From Branchiostoma floridae (Eukaryota; Chordata; Leptocardii; Amphioxiformes; Branchiostomatidae), in contig NC_049981.1 of the NCBI RefSeq assembly GCF_000003815.2, positions 29,705,535-29,769,534 on the forward strand: a stretch of DNA of 64,000 bases, given 5' to 3'. Positions 1 through 12,685 of this stretch are shown here, in pieces. Position 1 is the first letter of the stretch. The number at the start of each line of letters is the position of its first letter. The translations under genes were made by a program, and so were the position numbers. Under the pieces are notes generated by a model. It was given only the letters and a program-made list of their open reading frames with translations, searched no databases and was not told the DNA's origin.

Positions 1-1095
1 TTGTCGGTCCCTTGGATTTTTCCCATTGACGTAATGATTAAGAAATAGGCTATAGCGGCCTCCTGTCCAACGCGGCCACGGCCACACAATTTCCAGTCCT
101 GTAGATACAGAAACACTGCCTATTGCGACCCGTATGTGACCCTGCGCTGAGTTTAAAATCGTAGTTTGCGAGGATTTTGAGTTCCCCGCAGGGTCATTTT
201 GGCGGTAGCGGAAGGTCCGCGTGTCTTGAGCGTTAAAGTGCAAGTCTTTGTCGGCGAATCTACCGATCAAAACTTCGTGAGAAAGAGTTAGTGGGAACTG
301 AAATCATGTGTAATTTGCTCTTGGTCAATTGATCAGCATTTTCTCTATAGTGGCCACCTGTCTATAGTGGCCATTATTTCTACAGTCCCTTGAGTGGCCG
401 CTATAGACAGGTTTGACAGTACAGCAGACCAGCAGATGTTGGGCAGGCCGCTTAGTTATCTACTGCAACATCAGGTTAATTGGCTAATAAAGGAAATGAA
501 TTTGCAATTAAAAAAAATACAAGTTGCTTATTGCTTATACACATGCAAAACAAAATCCAGAAGAAAATTTAGAACAAGCTGCCCTTTTAACCTCCTTGGT
601 CTTACCAGTCATACAGTTAATTATCTAAAAGGTGGCTCGCTAATATCAGTCCAACCTTTTTTTCTTTAAGGTAACATGTAAATGTGTCACATTTAACAGA
701 AATATACCAATTTCCTATTACTTTCAGTGAGTATAAAATATTATACATAACTTGCACCTCTGTATGTCCAACATGGACTAGACATTTTCCTTAATTCTTT
801 ACCTAGAGTATTCACAAAAAAAGAAGTTTTAAATCTACAATATAGTATTACCTTTAATAAGCATATTGTACTACATGCACATGCACCTGTATCAAAGTGG
901 CAAAACATACATAAATTTAGTTACGTTTTGCTATACATTCAAGAGCTACTAAATAGGCCTACTGATATTAGAGATAGTTCTGCTGTCATAATAGAATGTT
1001 GTAATAGTAATTATCAATCTCTCTATTTCTCTGGTGTAGATTATGTACATTTGACTCTATATATTCCCAATATTAGCAAATGGCAGATTCTGGGT
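1..1095. other. Spacer downstream of the STAMBP-like gene
   Basis: A/T-rich sequence with no coding region that I can support. Around 340-415 a short motif, GGCCACTATAGACAGG and its reverse complement, occurs several times, and the same motif recurs at about 43370, so it is a dispersed repeat. The 3' untranslated region of the minus-strand gene must lie here, but I could not fix its poly(A) site. Confidence 0.5.
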
Positions 1096-4000
1096 TTATT
1101 TCCTTAAGTCCACCATCACAACAGATTCAGTGGTCACCATTTTCACATGACAGCAGTCCTGTAAAAAATCAGGAAATATATCAGCACAAGAGAAAACAAG
1201 GACAAAAAGTTTTTAAAGTTTAACAAATATAATGCTCATTCACCTTTAACCAAGGGTAACCGAGGCCTATATCTGTAGTTTTTAGAAACAGGTTCTGGGC
1301 TAACAGATTGACGGACGGTGGTTTCAATTTGCTGTATAATTTGTAAATATTACAATTTAAAACCACCATCTGTCGACTTGACATCCCTAATTGTAACCCT
1401 AAATATACATAGATGTATCTACAGGCAGGTGTTCATGTCTTCATATAGTAATACTGTAGTACAATGTAATAGCTGTAGTGGTGGTGGTTTTCACAGCTTC
1501 ACAGTGCTCACAACTGGTGCATTGAATCAAAGTGGAAATACCATTGGTTTGATTAAATCATTTACAACGTCTAACTTTTTTATGTTATTTACAATGAATT
1601 GTACTCATACACAACATATACAAACATCTAAAATAATTATTGAGATAGAGAATTGTTATTAATTGGAAATAATGGTAAATATACATTATTACTTATACTA
1701 TCCTTAATTCTTGAGAGTGGCTTAATATATACATCCATGATCATTGTAATAAATCCATGTACACACCTCAAACAATGGTGGCTCCTTTGGATGGGGGTGG
1801 AATCCTTTCTGCCTGCAGCTGGCAACGAAGTTCAGGCCATGGTTTGGGGTAAGCATGAAAATTCCCGTCCTGAAAATATGATTCAGAACAGATTCATGTT
1901 AGTGTACTCCTCATATTTTTAGGGTTTTGAATAACAGCATCTGTACTGTGCCTCCTATATGTATCATTAATGGTTTTGATTTTTGTACATCGGTTTTAAC
2001 TCAATAGCAACAGTGTGATCGATATTCAAAATGTCTTCCTGTACATGTATCTTATTTTCTTTTAACACGAGGGGTGTTTAAAATGGAAGAGATAAAGCAA
2101 ACATAGCAAAATTATCCGGCCACTTACAGTCAGACTGCATACATTGTATGATGTACAGTAGAAGGCATTTAATTGTACAACAGATTTTTAACACACGTAC
2201 ACCACTATTAATTGCATGGTGTTCCAAAATCCAGTCCAGCTGGAAAATTTCCCATTGTCACACCACCCGGATAATTGCATGCAATATGCTGGCGACTGGG
2301 GCCTGTAATCAAATGGCTTCTTCTGTACTATCAGGAAGACTTGACAAATTGCAGTACTCACTGCTGGTGCTTGGGGGAGCACACGATTGCAATGGCCTCT
2401 GGCATCATGAGCTGGTAGGAGCAGTGCGTGTGGAGATCCACACTGGACAAGAAGGCTGTCTGAGTCGGATGAGTCTGTAGTTGTAAAAAAAAGGTAGAAA
2501 TCTTAATCAGGAACTACAGACTCAACTTCTTGATATGGTTTTAATCTAAGTCGAAGTGTGTCATTTCTTATCTTTATTAGGAACTACATCTTAAACTTTT
2601 TAAGTTCAACTAATCTAAATCAAATTCATCTCCTTGGTTCTCAGAAGACTTGCAGCAAGGATCTACCAACAAGTAAAGATGTAAATAGATGACTGGGAGA
2701 AAAACTTTCATCCGATGACATTTTCTCCCTAAAACTGTGTGTATCTACAAAATGTAGGCAATGCTACTTAACCTTTATTCGAGGGGGTAACCTATATCTG
2801 TTGCTTTTAAACCAGGGTATGTAGAGATAGTTAGTCAACAGACAGTGGTTTCAATTTACAATATCTTAAAAATATTCCAGTTTGAAAACACCATCCATCG
2901 AGTTGATATCGCTAAACACTGTTATTAAAAGCAACGGATAAAGGTTACCCCGCGGATAAAGGTGAACTAGTGTTACAGACTTTTCTGCTCAAACTCTGTT
3001 TTCCTGTTCCTGTATAAATTCAGAATCACATTTTGCAGATCTGATAATGAACAAATTAAATTTCTGTGGACTTGAAGTAAAATACTTTAAAAGATTGACA
3101 CGTATACTAACATGAATCCACCCAAGTGTGATGAGTTCATGTTTGTCCTGGAAGTCAAATAGTTCCTCCTCACTCAGAGTGGTGCAGGAGTCGGGAGTAC
3201 CGCTCTGCTTGGGGACCAGCACATGGGTGATGGTGAAACTGTTCTGTTTCTGGAGGGAGAAAGAAAAGAATAATCTTGTTATGGTCAACGTAACAAGAGT
3301 TTCAAGACCTGAATTGACTCAAAAAGGGAACTTTAACACTAGATCCTAGAATAAGTCAGCTTCACATACCAGTTTTCCAGCCAGAATACCACAAGTCTCA
3401 ATGTTCTGAGCCGTGTTCGGCTGGGCAAGGTTCAAAAACTTCAGCATGATCTCCTGAGGGACAACGACTTGTCTCAGGCCGTACTTGTTACTGCTGGGAA
3501 CATCTGTAATGTAGGAAATATACATGCTTGGCATCTCATAATGTTTATAACATAGAAATTGCTTTTAGATGTGTTGATTTAAGGCCATACACTTTATTAT
3601 TTTCTTGGTTATCAGACATTTTAAAGTAAAAAAATTAAAGCACGAAGGCAAGATGAAAACAGAGGGCTGGGAGGAAACTTGAATCTGACTACATTTCCTT
3701 CATGAAACTGTGTTTATTATGGCCTAACCTTGGCCCACAGACTCTGTTGTGTGTTGACCTGCAAAATTCAGCTCATCGCTTATTTTTAGTTCAAGCACAA
3801 ACAAATTGAAATGGTGTGGCGTTAACATACCATCCATAGTAGTAGTGTGAGATATTTGCTAAGAATGTGATGACTGAGCTAGAAATAATCAAGACTAAGC
3901 AAGAACATTCTGTATGATGTTCTTGACAGTGAGCTACAAGTTATCAACAAAAGCTCACCATGGAGACTGGTTGGCTTTGTGGACCGGTCCACTGTTGGTA

Positions 4001-7000
4001 CATATTTAGGGGGTGGCAGGTCGCCTGGAGGTGAATATGCTGGAGGCGGGGCTGAAGGAACGACAGGTTGCACCTGTTCTGGTTGCACCTGTCCATTCAC
4101 CTGTCCAGGTAGGGTGCCCAGGTTTGCAGCGGCTGGTCCCAACTTTGCTGTATCTGGTCCCAAGATCGTCGTGGTGATGACTCCGCCCTTCGTGTCGTCC
4201 CAAGACTGAGGCTTACTGAAGGGAACCACCCCGTCTAGTGGGAGGACACCAGGAGGAACTGCCTTCTCTTCCAAAGTCCTTTCTTTTTCTCTCTCCTGCT
4301 CTAGCCTCTTTTGTTCCTGCAGTCTTCTGTACTGTTCCTCCTGAGACTCTTTCCGTATTTCTTCCTTCTCCTCCTCCATTAGGCTTTCTGCCATGCGTCG
4401 ATCCTCCTCGATTTGACGCTGCCTCTCAGCTTCTTTCGCTCTCTCTATTGCAATCTGCTCCTCAATTTTTAGCTGGAAATAATTGTACATATTATAAAAA
4501 TGATGTTTCAGTCTATCTCTTACCTATACAAATTAAAATCCTCAGTTATACAAGAGTACGTTATGTGCTAAATATTCAACAGCTTCAAATAGCACCCGCA
4601 TACATATTCATAGATTGTACATTGATGATAATCCATGTTTTAATTGTTTTGTGATTACATGGAGTAGACTAGTTTATTTATTCGCTTCACAAATACAGCG
4701 ACAATCTTGCAGCTGAGGAGGCTGAATTGTGCAGCTTTACGGTCACATGTAGAGCAGCGTTTTTTTATGCAAACACAAATTATAACTAATTACGAATGCG
4801 AATTACAAGTGTACGGGCTACTACTAGATACATATGCATCATATACAAACTATGTGACATCTAAAAAATAATTTAAACTATCTACATTGATTTTATTACA
4901 TTATCCGAACATGTAGGTATCCACTGCCAACAGTCCCAAAAGGGAAAGAGAGTCTTTATCTAATGTCTAACCTTTTCAATCTCCCATTCCTTGAGATCAG
5001 TGGTGTATTTCTCTGTCAGTTTCTTCTTGCACTTTTCTGCCACAGGAAACACCATTTCCAGCTTCCGCTTGGTGGTCTGCTTCTCCTTGGCTGCTGCAGA
5101 CTTGTACTCGGGGTGCTTGGGAAGCTTCTCCACAAATAACCTGGAATCAAAGGTGAGAAACGTGTTTGAATCTTTCTCCTTTGCCTTAATATCTAACTTA
5201 CCCTGTGCATGCATACTTCAAATTATCTTTTTGGCCACATTACTTTTATTCTATTGATTCAAGATTCACTAAATTGCATGTTTGCAATTCAAATTGAACT
5301 TTAGCTCAAATGCTTTTTTCCTATCAAAGTCTGGGGACTTTTTACCTCAAAGTAAACTATATAAAAACTAATCTAAACATTTTCCTACATTCCTTTCCCA
5401 AAATGTTCATACTTTAGGTGAGATGAGTTTTCAAATATATTTCACACTACAATGTTTGCAAAGATCACCAGAAGTCCAACAAAAAGAAAGCTGATATTGA
5501 ATCATACAAACTCACGTGATGAACTTCATATAGAGAATAAAAGCTGCTTCCAGATTTCCTTCCTCGTGGTAGACTGTGGCCTGAATGGGTAAGGATACAA
5601 GATTACATATTACATAAATGTAGGTACATGTACAATGTATATATGGGTCTTTTAGTCATGTACATGTACTATCAAACACTGGTACACCACCCGACACTCA
5701 AATTACTGGAAAGGGTCACAGTCCTCATGATGGGAGCTAGGGGTGGGTACAGCACAGAAAATTCAGGTCCGGTTCAGGTCTAGAGGATCAGGTCCAGGTC
5801 CGGACCTGAACCTGGACCTGATTTAGTATGTGAAACCATATGAATGGACGATACTCAAAACAATGGTCCATTTTGCTACAAAAAAAGTATGTTTCACATT
5901 GTGGAGTATTTGACTCCCACTGGCGTTCTAAAATCCTGCAAGACTACCTGCCTCTGTACGATTGACTGCAAAACTTAGAAAAACTGTAGAAATGACTGTA
6001 CTCTGCTTCGCTCTTGTTATTTTCTTCGACCAGTAAGGCCCAAAATGCATGAATTCCTGATGATATAGTCTGTTCATTTTTGAATAGGTCCAACATCCGG
6101 TCCACCAAATTTTTTCAGGACCGGTTTTACCAGACCGGTACAATAAGAAAACACGGCCCTAATTAAAATAATGGTCACTTAACTTGTTCCACTGTTCATT
6201 ACACTGGTTGAATTTCCTCTGTAAAATGACCCTGTCAATACTCACAGTACATGGCGCCTGTCTTCTCTTTCATGATCAGTGGAAGTTCAAGAGTAGCTTT
6301 ACTATTCATTATTGAGCTAAGCTGTCACCTTATTGCTCAATGGACTGTTTGATTTCAGTCAACAATACTACTAGTCCTTGACATACTGTTACTGAATATG
6401 TCTGATTAAGATTATGCTCAACAATAACAGTATTATTCAATAAACATTCACTTCCTTACTTACTTAGTAACCTACTTACTCAATATATACCTTGCTTATA
6501 ATTACCTGAAATCACCCGAAATTATGTAAATTGATATACAAAATGTGACCACAACACCGTGAAAAAAGCCAATATTTCCGGTTTCCCCAGGCTGGTGCTC
6601 AGACCAAATATCTGATAATCATGTACCAAAAGTTAATTGTCTGGAAATGACATCACAGGGAAAATGGCAACCAGTGTGAAAAAAGGACCAAACAACTGTA
6701 CAGTTTCATAAAAAGAATCTTTTTATTCTACCACAGCCACGCTTTTGGGTAGGATTTTATCATAGGGGGTACAACAATAGTAGGGGGGTCTGGGGGCATC
6801 GACTTTCCATGGTGCAGAGTTTTCAAGAATTTTAACTTAAAATGGTGCATTCTAAGGACTATCCTGAGGGGCAAAATTATTGTCATAGAGGTCACAGTAG
6901 AAGACTGATAGAGACGAAATACTGGGTGCATGTGCACCCAGGTGCACCTAAAATTGGAAGATATCAAGTATACTAAGTGTTACTATACTAAAGATAATAA

Positions 7001-9227
7001 AAATGTCTGTCATGGTGTTTTTTTAAGAGTTTGAAAGCTTGTAACTAAGTTTTGTTATTAGGTTTTTCTGACATTTTACTTAAAGGACAGCATCAGAAAA
7101 TCCTGAAATCATTATTTTCCAGTAGTTTACTCATTAAAAAGTTGATGTACGTCAATTTTTACATTGATCCGCCTAATATGACCCTGTAGACACGTTTGAA
7201 CTTCGCGCTCTCCTCCTCTCTCCCGCCGCGCTGGGCCATGACGTAATGGCCCCGTGCTGATCGTCTGACGTCACGGATCCGAAACTTCTGGCCAGCCAAA
7301 CTCGGTGAACCTCGGTCCTCTCAGCGGTAAATAATCACTCCACCATTCTGGAGTTTAGTCCGCTGTTGTTGACAATTACCTTCGTGGACCTGTAAGTCGC
7401 GTTGTGAGCTGTCTACGAAGCCATAGTCCCCGGGAGACTGAACATGAATGAGTTTGTCTGCACGTAAACCGCGCGGCGACGGAACGAAATCAAAACAATG
7501 GTGGTGGGGGAGGTTCACGCACCGTGCCATTCTGGACTGTTACAGGAGCGAGTTCGAGTCAGTTCTTACCTTCTCCTTTCCGGACAGCACATCGATAATT
7601 ACACGTAAGCTTCCACGAATTAGGGTTGAATTTACAGTTGTCCAACTAACATTGACTTAAAAAAAACCCGAGTTTTCGTGACATTTTTCCTCTGACAACA
7701 TACCCTTGATCGCTACATATCGAACGATCCCGTTTTCGCGCCCAAACACCGTCATAACAACAGTCGGGTGAAAAATGGTCAGAGCAGATCCACGCGCCAC
7801 ATGGCAATTTTGACGAATTTTGTCAATTGTCCATGACGGCTTGATATGAAGCTTCACAGCGATTAGCCACTTATGTAGCCTGCGATCATCATTCTTCGGA
7901 AATCTGTAAAAACTTATTTATTTGCTCTCCGTGCTTCCATCGTACACAGGCCGGCATGGTGAATGGCCCGAAATGATCGGCTTTGTTTCAAAGTCCGTGA
8001 TTTGTTTTGATTGAACACCCAACAATCTCCGCCAAAGCTACAAGAAAAACCAGCCAGTCCAGATAATTTCCTCAGAAACAGAAAATAAAGTGAAAGGCGC
8101 GGCGTAAATCGCTCGAGTCTGTCAAGTTTTGGTGCTATCTGTTTGGGCACGAAAACGGGATCGTTCGATATGTAGCGATCAAGGGTATGTTGTCAGAGGA
8201 AAAATGTCACGAAAACTCGGGGTTTTTTTAAGTCAATGTTAGTTGGACAACTGTAAATTCAACCCTAATTCGTGGAAGCTTACGTGTAATTATCGATGTG
8301 CTGTCCGGAAAGGAGAAGGTAAGAACTGACTCGAACTCGCTCCTGTAACAGTCCAGAATGGCACGGTGCGTGAACCTCCACCATTGTTTTGATTTCGTTC
8401 CGTCGCCGCGCGGTTTACGTGCAGACAAACTCATTCATGTTCAGTCTCCCGGGGACTATGGCTTCGTAGACAGCTCACAACGCGACTTATAGGTCCACGA
8501 AGGTAATTGTCAACAACAGCGGACTAAACTCCAGAATGGTGGAGTGATTATTTACCGCTGAGAGGACCGAGGTTCACCGAGCAAAATGGCTGGCCAGAAG
8601 TTTCGGATCTGTGACGTCAGACGATCAGCACGGGGCCATTACGTCATGGCCCAGCGCGGCGGGAGAGAGGAGGAGAGCGCGAAGTTCAAACATGTCTACA
8701 GGGTCATATTAGGCGGATCAATGTAAAAATTGACGTACATCAACTTTTTAATGAGTAAACTACTGGAAAATAATGATTTCAGGATTTTCTGATGCTGTCC
8801 TTTAAATTTAAGTGGTGCACCCAAAAATGTTTTGGTGCACCCATTTTTTTGAGCTGGGTGCACCAGTGCACCTAATCCCAAAAATGAATTTCGAGCCCTG
8901 CAGTAGAAGAAAGTAACCACAGATGACCTATAGCTAGAGGCATCCCTGGTCAATCAGAATTTCATGCTTGTCAGAGGATCTGCTCCCCAGTGTAAGGGCG
9001 TCTAGTGCATCCTATTTCATGTTATTTTAAGAAAAGCGTGCCTCTCACTCAGGCTAAAAGCCTGATCCCAACTCCTGTGTACCCACCATCCTGACCATCT
9101 CCACCCCCGAGCGGAAGTACATCCTCGGTGCGATGGAGTCCTCCACCGATACCGTGGCAGCCTTTTCCGACAGCACGCGGACACGCTCCGACGGTTGCCC
9201 CGGCGATGGCGGCACTGACAACGGCAT
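1096..9227 (-). CDS. STAMBP: STAM-binding protein (AMSH), JAMM-family deubiquitinase
   Basis: AMSH is a zinc metalloprotease that cuts K63-linked ubiquitin chains at endosomes and binds STAM/ESCRT. The coding exons, in order on the minus strand, are 9227-9087, 5580-5516, 5140-4972, 4472-3959, 3503-3370, 3249-3112, 2474-2362, 1869-1767 and 1158-1096. All have AG/GT borders and join in frame to 479 residues (human AMSH has about 424). Residues 1-125 are the N-terminal MIT-like region ([13 protein letters not shown], then [15 protein letters not shown]). A charged coiled coil follows from 126. PTVDRSTKP (284-292) fits the PX(V/I)DRxxKP motif that binds the STAM SH3 domain. The MPN+ domain holds Glu332 in ETCGIL and the zinc ligands His387, His389 and Asp400 in [17 protein letters not shown], with Ser397. 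The structural ligands in [10 protein letters not shown] are also kept, so the enzyme should be active. The first ATG lies two bases after a 3' splice site, so a noncoding exon lies upstream. It could equally be the single ancestor of STAMBP and STAMBPL1. Confidence 0.95.
1240..1400. repeat. Diverged copy of a GGGTAACC inverted-repeat element
   Basis: The sequence from CACCTTTAACCAAGGGTAAC onward resembles the element at 2770-2965, including the GTGGTTTCAATTT word and the AAACCACCATC partner. Its right end is poorly kept. It lies in the last-but-one intron of the STAMBP-like gene. Confidence 0.5.
2770..2965. mobile_element. Short terminal-inverted-repeat element (MITE)
   Basis: A left end with ACCTTTATTCGAGGGGGTAA and TGTTGCTTTTAA mirrors a right end with TTAAAAGCAACGGATAAAGG and TTACCCC. 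The imperfect terminal repeats are about 40 bp in a ~196 bp element without coding capacity. It lies in an intron of the STAMBP-like gene, and a second copy sits at 1240-1400. Confidence 0.7.
5675..6310 (+). repeat. SINE fragment split by a later insertion
   Basis: The left part (GGAAAGGGTCACAGTCCTCA) and the right part (GTTCCACTGTTCATTACACT) match consecutive parts of the SINE at 23195-23470. They are separated by the TIR element at 5738-6159, so the SINE is older. The whole lies in the long intron after the second STAMBP coding exon. Confidence 0.6.
5738..6159. mobile_element. TAGGGGTGGG-type hAT-like MITE
   Basis: It starts TAGGGGTGGGTAC and ends near GGCCCTA. The interior holds palindromic runs of GGTCCGGACCTG and shares most of its sequence, in the opposite orientation, with the element at 14617-15039. 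The ends are more eroded than in that copy and I see no clean target duplication. It sits inside an older SINE. Confidence 0.65.
6905..8900. mobile_element. Foldback hAT-like element with ~660-bp inverted arms
   Basis: The segment 7078-7745 reappears as a nearly exact reverse complement at 8148-8808, leaving a ~400 bp loop. The arms carry small open frames on both strands, which are shadows of the repeat. The right end reads GAATTTCGAGCCCTG, the inverse of the CAGGGCTCGAAATTC ends seen in hAT elements; the left end (TAGAGACGAAATAC) is a degraded version. CAGTAGAAGA occurs directly outside both sides (6895-6904 and 8901-8910), an 8-10 bp target duplication. The flanks match consecutive parts of an older repeat whose uninterrupted copy is at about 61975-62110, which confirms the insertion. 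No transposase is visible, so it is non-autonomous. It lies in a STAMBP intron. Confidence 0.7.
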
Positions 9228-10196
9228 GGCTGAACACAAACAAAAAGTCACGAAAATTAACCTCACAAAACACACACACATAAAAGTGCAATATTTATTT
9301 TTGCATGATTCAATGTTACAAAATGTAGATGTTACATGCAGCCAATGATTATGTTATGGTTAGATAATAACTAACAGTACTGCCAGCAACATATATTTCT
9401 GTCTTGTGGGTTGGCACTTAAAGTTTAAAGGCATGTTGGCTCTGAGCGCCTTAAGCTGCAAACACAAGCCATGGCAAAGCCACAATGTAACGTTACATGT
9501 AATACAACATGTACTAGCCAAAGGGAAAACCTTTTATAATATGCTTCGCCTTTGATATCATGGTAACTAATAGGATGATCATGTTTATCTTCATGTACAT
9601 GTGATCTTGCTGGGTAAATATATCTATTACTATCTGGCTATTATCATCTTGTAAAGTTATAACATACCACTGTGTGCTATAAGTGTGAATTTACATAATG
9701 AGAAACACATTATAACACAGTGACTCTGTAGTGACATGAATAATAATAGTCGATGACCATACAATCGATCTACAAATAGGAACAAACTAGAGATGAAATA
9801 TATTATAGGGAATAATGAGGGCATACAAAAGTTTACGCAATTATTGAATATATCGACTGCATTTGATCTCATGATACTAAATCATGATTTCGATCAGGGG
9901 GTTCCCCTTACTCATCATAGCTGTTTATGATAGAGGGTATTAGAGGCTCTATTTAGGACGAAATGGAGAAATGTTTATTTAAAGCTCGTTTGCAGCCATT
10001 TTCTGAAAGGTTGATGCTTTCACCATAGTTAACGGTAATCACCTTAACCTAATGAAATATCATTATCAACATCATGTATCATTCGGTACCAGGACCGCAT
10101 ATTTCACTTCCGGGTCTCGAAATTTCGACTTGCTCAGTGAGCGTTTGCATTGCCTTGCTCTCACTATCAATCAAAGTCTAGGTTATAAGGACTTAC

Positions 10197-10260
10197 CTGT
10201 GAAATATCTGTGCACAAAAGTTGACAGAAATCAGGCGTAGCGACAAGAAACGGTCAGTAT
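10197..10260 (-). other. STAMBP: Probable noncoding first exon of the STAMBP-like gene
   Basis: On the minus strand, TTTCACAG is followed by the strong donor GTAAGT at 10196-10191. The next acceptor in the same direction is at 9230, two bases before the start codon, giving a plausible 5' UTR intron of about 970 bp. The upstream edge is a guess because no transcript evidence is available. Confidence 0.4.
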
Positions 10261-10304
10261 AATGACTAATACTTCGCACAGATGTTTGGATATAATCAAG
10301 ATGA

Positions 10305-10313
10305 CGCCATTTT
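10305..10313 (-). promoter_or_regulatory. YY1-like AAAATGGCG motif
   Basis: The minus strand reads AAAATGGCG, close to the YY1 core (AANATGGCG), about 50 bp upstream of the proposed first exon. Such sites are common at transcription starts of TATA-less housekeeping genes. A TGACTCA (AP-1-like) word lies just upstream on the same strand. This is position-based inference only. Confidence 0.25.
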
Positions 10314-10860
10314 TGGCTGTGAGTCAACGTAGAATGACTACGCTGGGAACAAGATGTTTCACCTTTGACCCCGCTCTCGTTTCCAGGTGAGCTACAGGAG
10401 TGACACCGGCCCCGTATATTATGATAAGACTGGTTTGAATGAATTATTGGATGGATGAAAAAATTAAGTTTTGATACTTCCGTAGGACTTTTAAAAAATG
10501 CTACCAACATTACCATAAGAAGGAAATGCTCATCTCTGTAGACAGACATAAAGTAACGGAGACACTCTGCGGACTTCTTATGAACTCCAATAACGTTAAC
10601 GTTGCAGGGTAACATTTTTCTTTTGCCTAGACAAAAGAGCCATCACCCAACTGCCTAGGAGTTTGTTTTCAATACGCAATATAGACTATGATCAGCTTGA
10701 TATACTAAAGGGACCAGACTGATTCATGGTCTTCATAGGCCAGCTCCGGGGCAGACATACCCTCGAAGTAAATTCTAGCACCCTACTCTGTAACTGTTAG
10801 GTGTCCATGTCCCTTGTTCAGAATACCACAATGGCACTGCTTCCTTATTTCTGGTGCTTA

Positions 10861-11545
10861 ATGGCATATCAACAACACTGGTGACCCTGTCCCTGGTGCA
10901 AAATGACACCAATAAGACTGGTGCCCCTGTCCCTGGTGCTGAATGATACACCAACAAAACTGGTGCCCCTGTCCCTGAATCTCACACCAACAAGACTGGT
11001 ACCCCAGTCCCTGGTGCTGAATGACACACCAACAAAACTGGTGTTTCTGCCCCTGGTGCTGAATAACACACCAACAAAACTGGTGCCCCTGTCTCTGGTG
11101 CTGAATGACACACCAACAAGACTGGTGTCCCTGTCCCTGGTGCTGAATCTCACACCAACAAGACTGGTGCCCCTGTCCCTGGTGCTGAATGACACACCAA
11201 CAAAACTGGTGTTTCTGTCCCTGGTGCTGGATGACACACCAACAAAACTGGTGTTTCTGTCCCTGGTGCTGAATGACACACCAACAAAACTGGTGCCTCT
11301 GTCTCTGGTGCTGAATGACACACCAACAAAACTGGTGCCCCTGTCTCTGGTGCTGAATGACACACCAACAAAACTGGTGTCCCTGTCCCTGGTGCTGAAT
11401 CTCACACTTACAAGACTGGTACCCCTGTCCCTAGTGCTGAATGACACACCAACAAAACTGGTGTTTCTGTCCCTGGTGCTGAATGACACACCAACAAAAC
11501 TGGTGTCCCTGTCCCTGGTGCTGAATGACACACCAACAAGATTTG
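10861..11545. repeat. 42-bp minisatellite, about 16 units
   Basis: Units of the type CTGGTGCCCCTGTCCCTGGT plus GCTGAATGACACACCAACAA repeat head to tail with point changes. Because 42 is a multiple of three and the unit lacks stop codons in some frames, both strands stay open for more than 200 codons. On the plus strand this gives a 14-residue repeat with VPLSLVLNDTPTK, on the minus strand one with SFSTRDRGTSFVGV. I see no start context, signal peptide or splice sites that argue for translation. Confidence 0.9.
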
Positions 11546-12685
11546 TTAAAGTTGAAAAGGGGGGCCCGACGGGTAGTTTAAGGACTTTTATTCACTTTGC
11601 GCTATTTATTCTAACGTCACATTTCCAAACCGGGACACGGCCACTGTTTGTGGAAACGAAAGATAGGAACTTATATGCAAAAATATAAACAAATAATGCC
11701 CATGACTATTCTCTTTGCGCCTTGTGTAGTTTGGTGTTTTTATATCATACTTTTCGTTCCCGAAAGGTGCCAGGTTTGGAAATGTGACGTAGGCCTACGT
11801 CAGGCTATTAGTGTTGAGTGCTTTCTTTAGCTGCATCCATCAGAGACATACGAAACTTTCCAAGAGACATCCAAAGCAAGATGCGGCTAAAATATTCTTG
11901 ATAAATAGCCATTTCCGTCCTTTATGGTTCATCTCAATTTCAAAACAGTTCCCTTTATTTCACAGTAAATGCAGGATAACAAGGGATGTGGGAGAAGGGA
12001 CGACAAAGAGCTCAACTTGCAAGGAAAATTATCTCTCACATCTAAATCAAAGACAAAATGACACAAAGTGTTTCTTGGCGTCTCTGACCAGCCTTGTACT
12101 TTTATCCATTTTCAGCCTGGCGCGTTGCAGCTTCCCCCAGTAGGTCCGGTTCTTTACATGTGTGATAATGGACTAGTCTTTCAAGGTGACCTTACTGCAC
12201 TGCTGGATCGAACAGCGGGTGGGTGGCAGAGAAAATATGTGGTCTTGATGTTGACTTTACGCGTCATAAATGGACCGAGCTGTGTGGCGATATCCTTGTG
12301 TTCCAGGAAATGGAGGAAGTGTAATGATAGTGTTCGGGGAAGGGAGACAGGGGGTGTACTAAACCACTGGTGAATATCGCCAATCACGAGGAAACCTGAT
12401 CGTAAATGAAGAGGTACATGTCAGACGTTTAAGTGCACTGTCAGACGTATGCCCTGGCAGAGCCACAGAGCCACCACCATGTTGTGAAAGAGTTGGAGAT
12501 ACCTCTGAAGCTCAGTGCGTAAGGCAAATAACGTTAGATACGCTGTCATTTAAAAATATAATAATGTTAGGAAAGTTATTGTTACATACTGCTTGCGGTA
12601 TCGAAATGTTGAGGAAAGATAGAATAGTTGCTTGTCTGGTTGTATTAGCTAGCTCTTATTATTTTTCGACAACCTTGAGATACCC

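Noticed and set aside
1095-1100. AATAAA as poly(A) signal of the STAMBP-like gene
   Set aside because: On the minus strand it overlaps the stop codon itself, which would leave almost no 3' untranslated region; a later site is more likely.
10869-11688. 220- and 261-codon frames over the minisatellite as repeat proteins
   Set aside because: The frames follow from a stop-free 42-bp unit; no signal peptide, splice site or unique domain supports translation.
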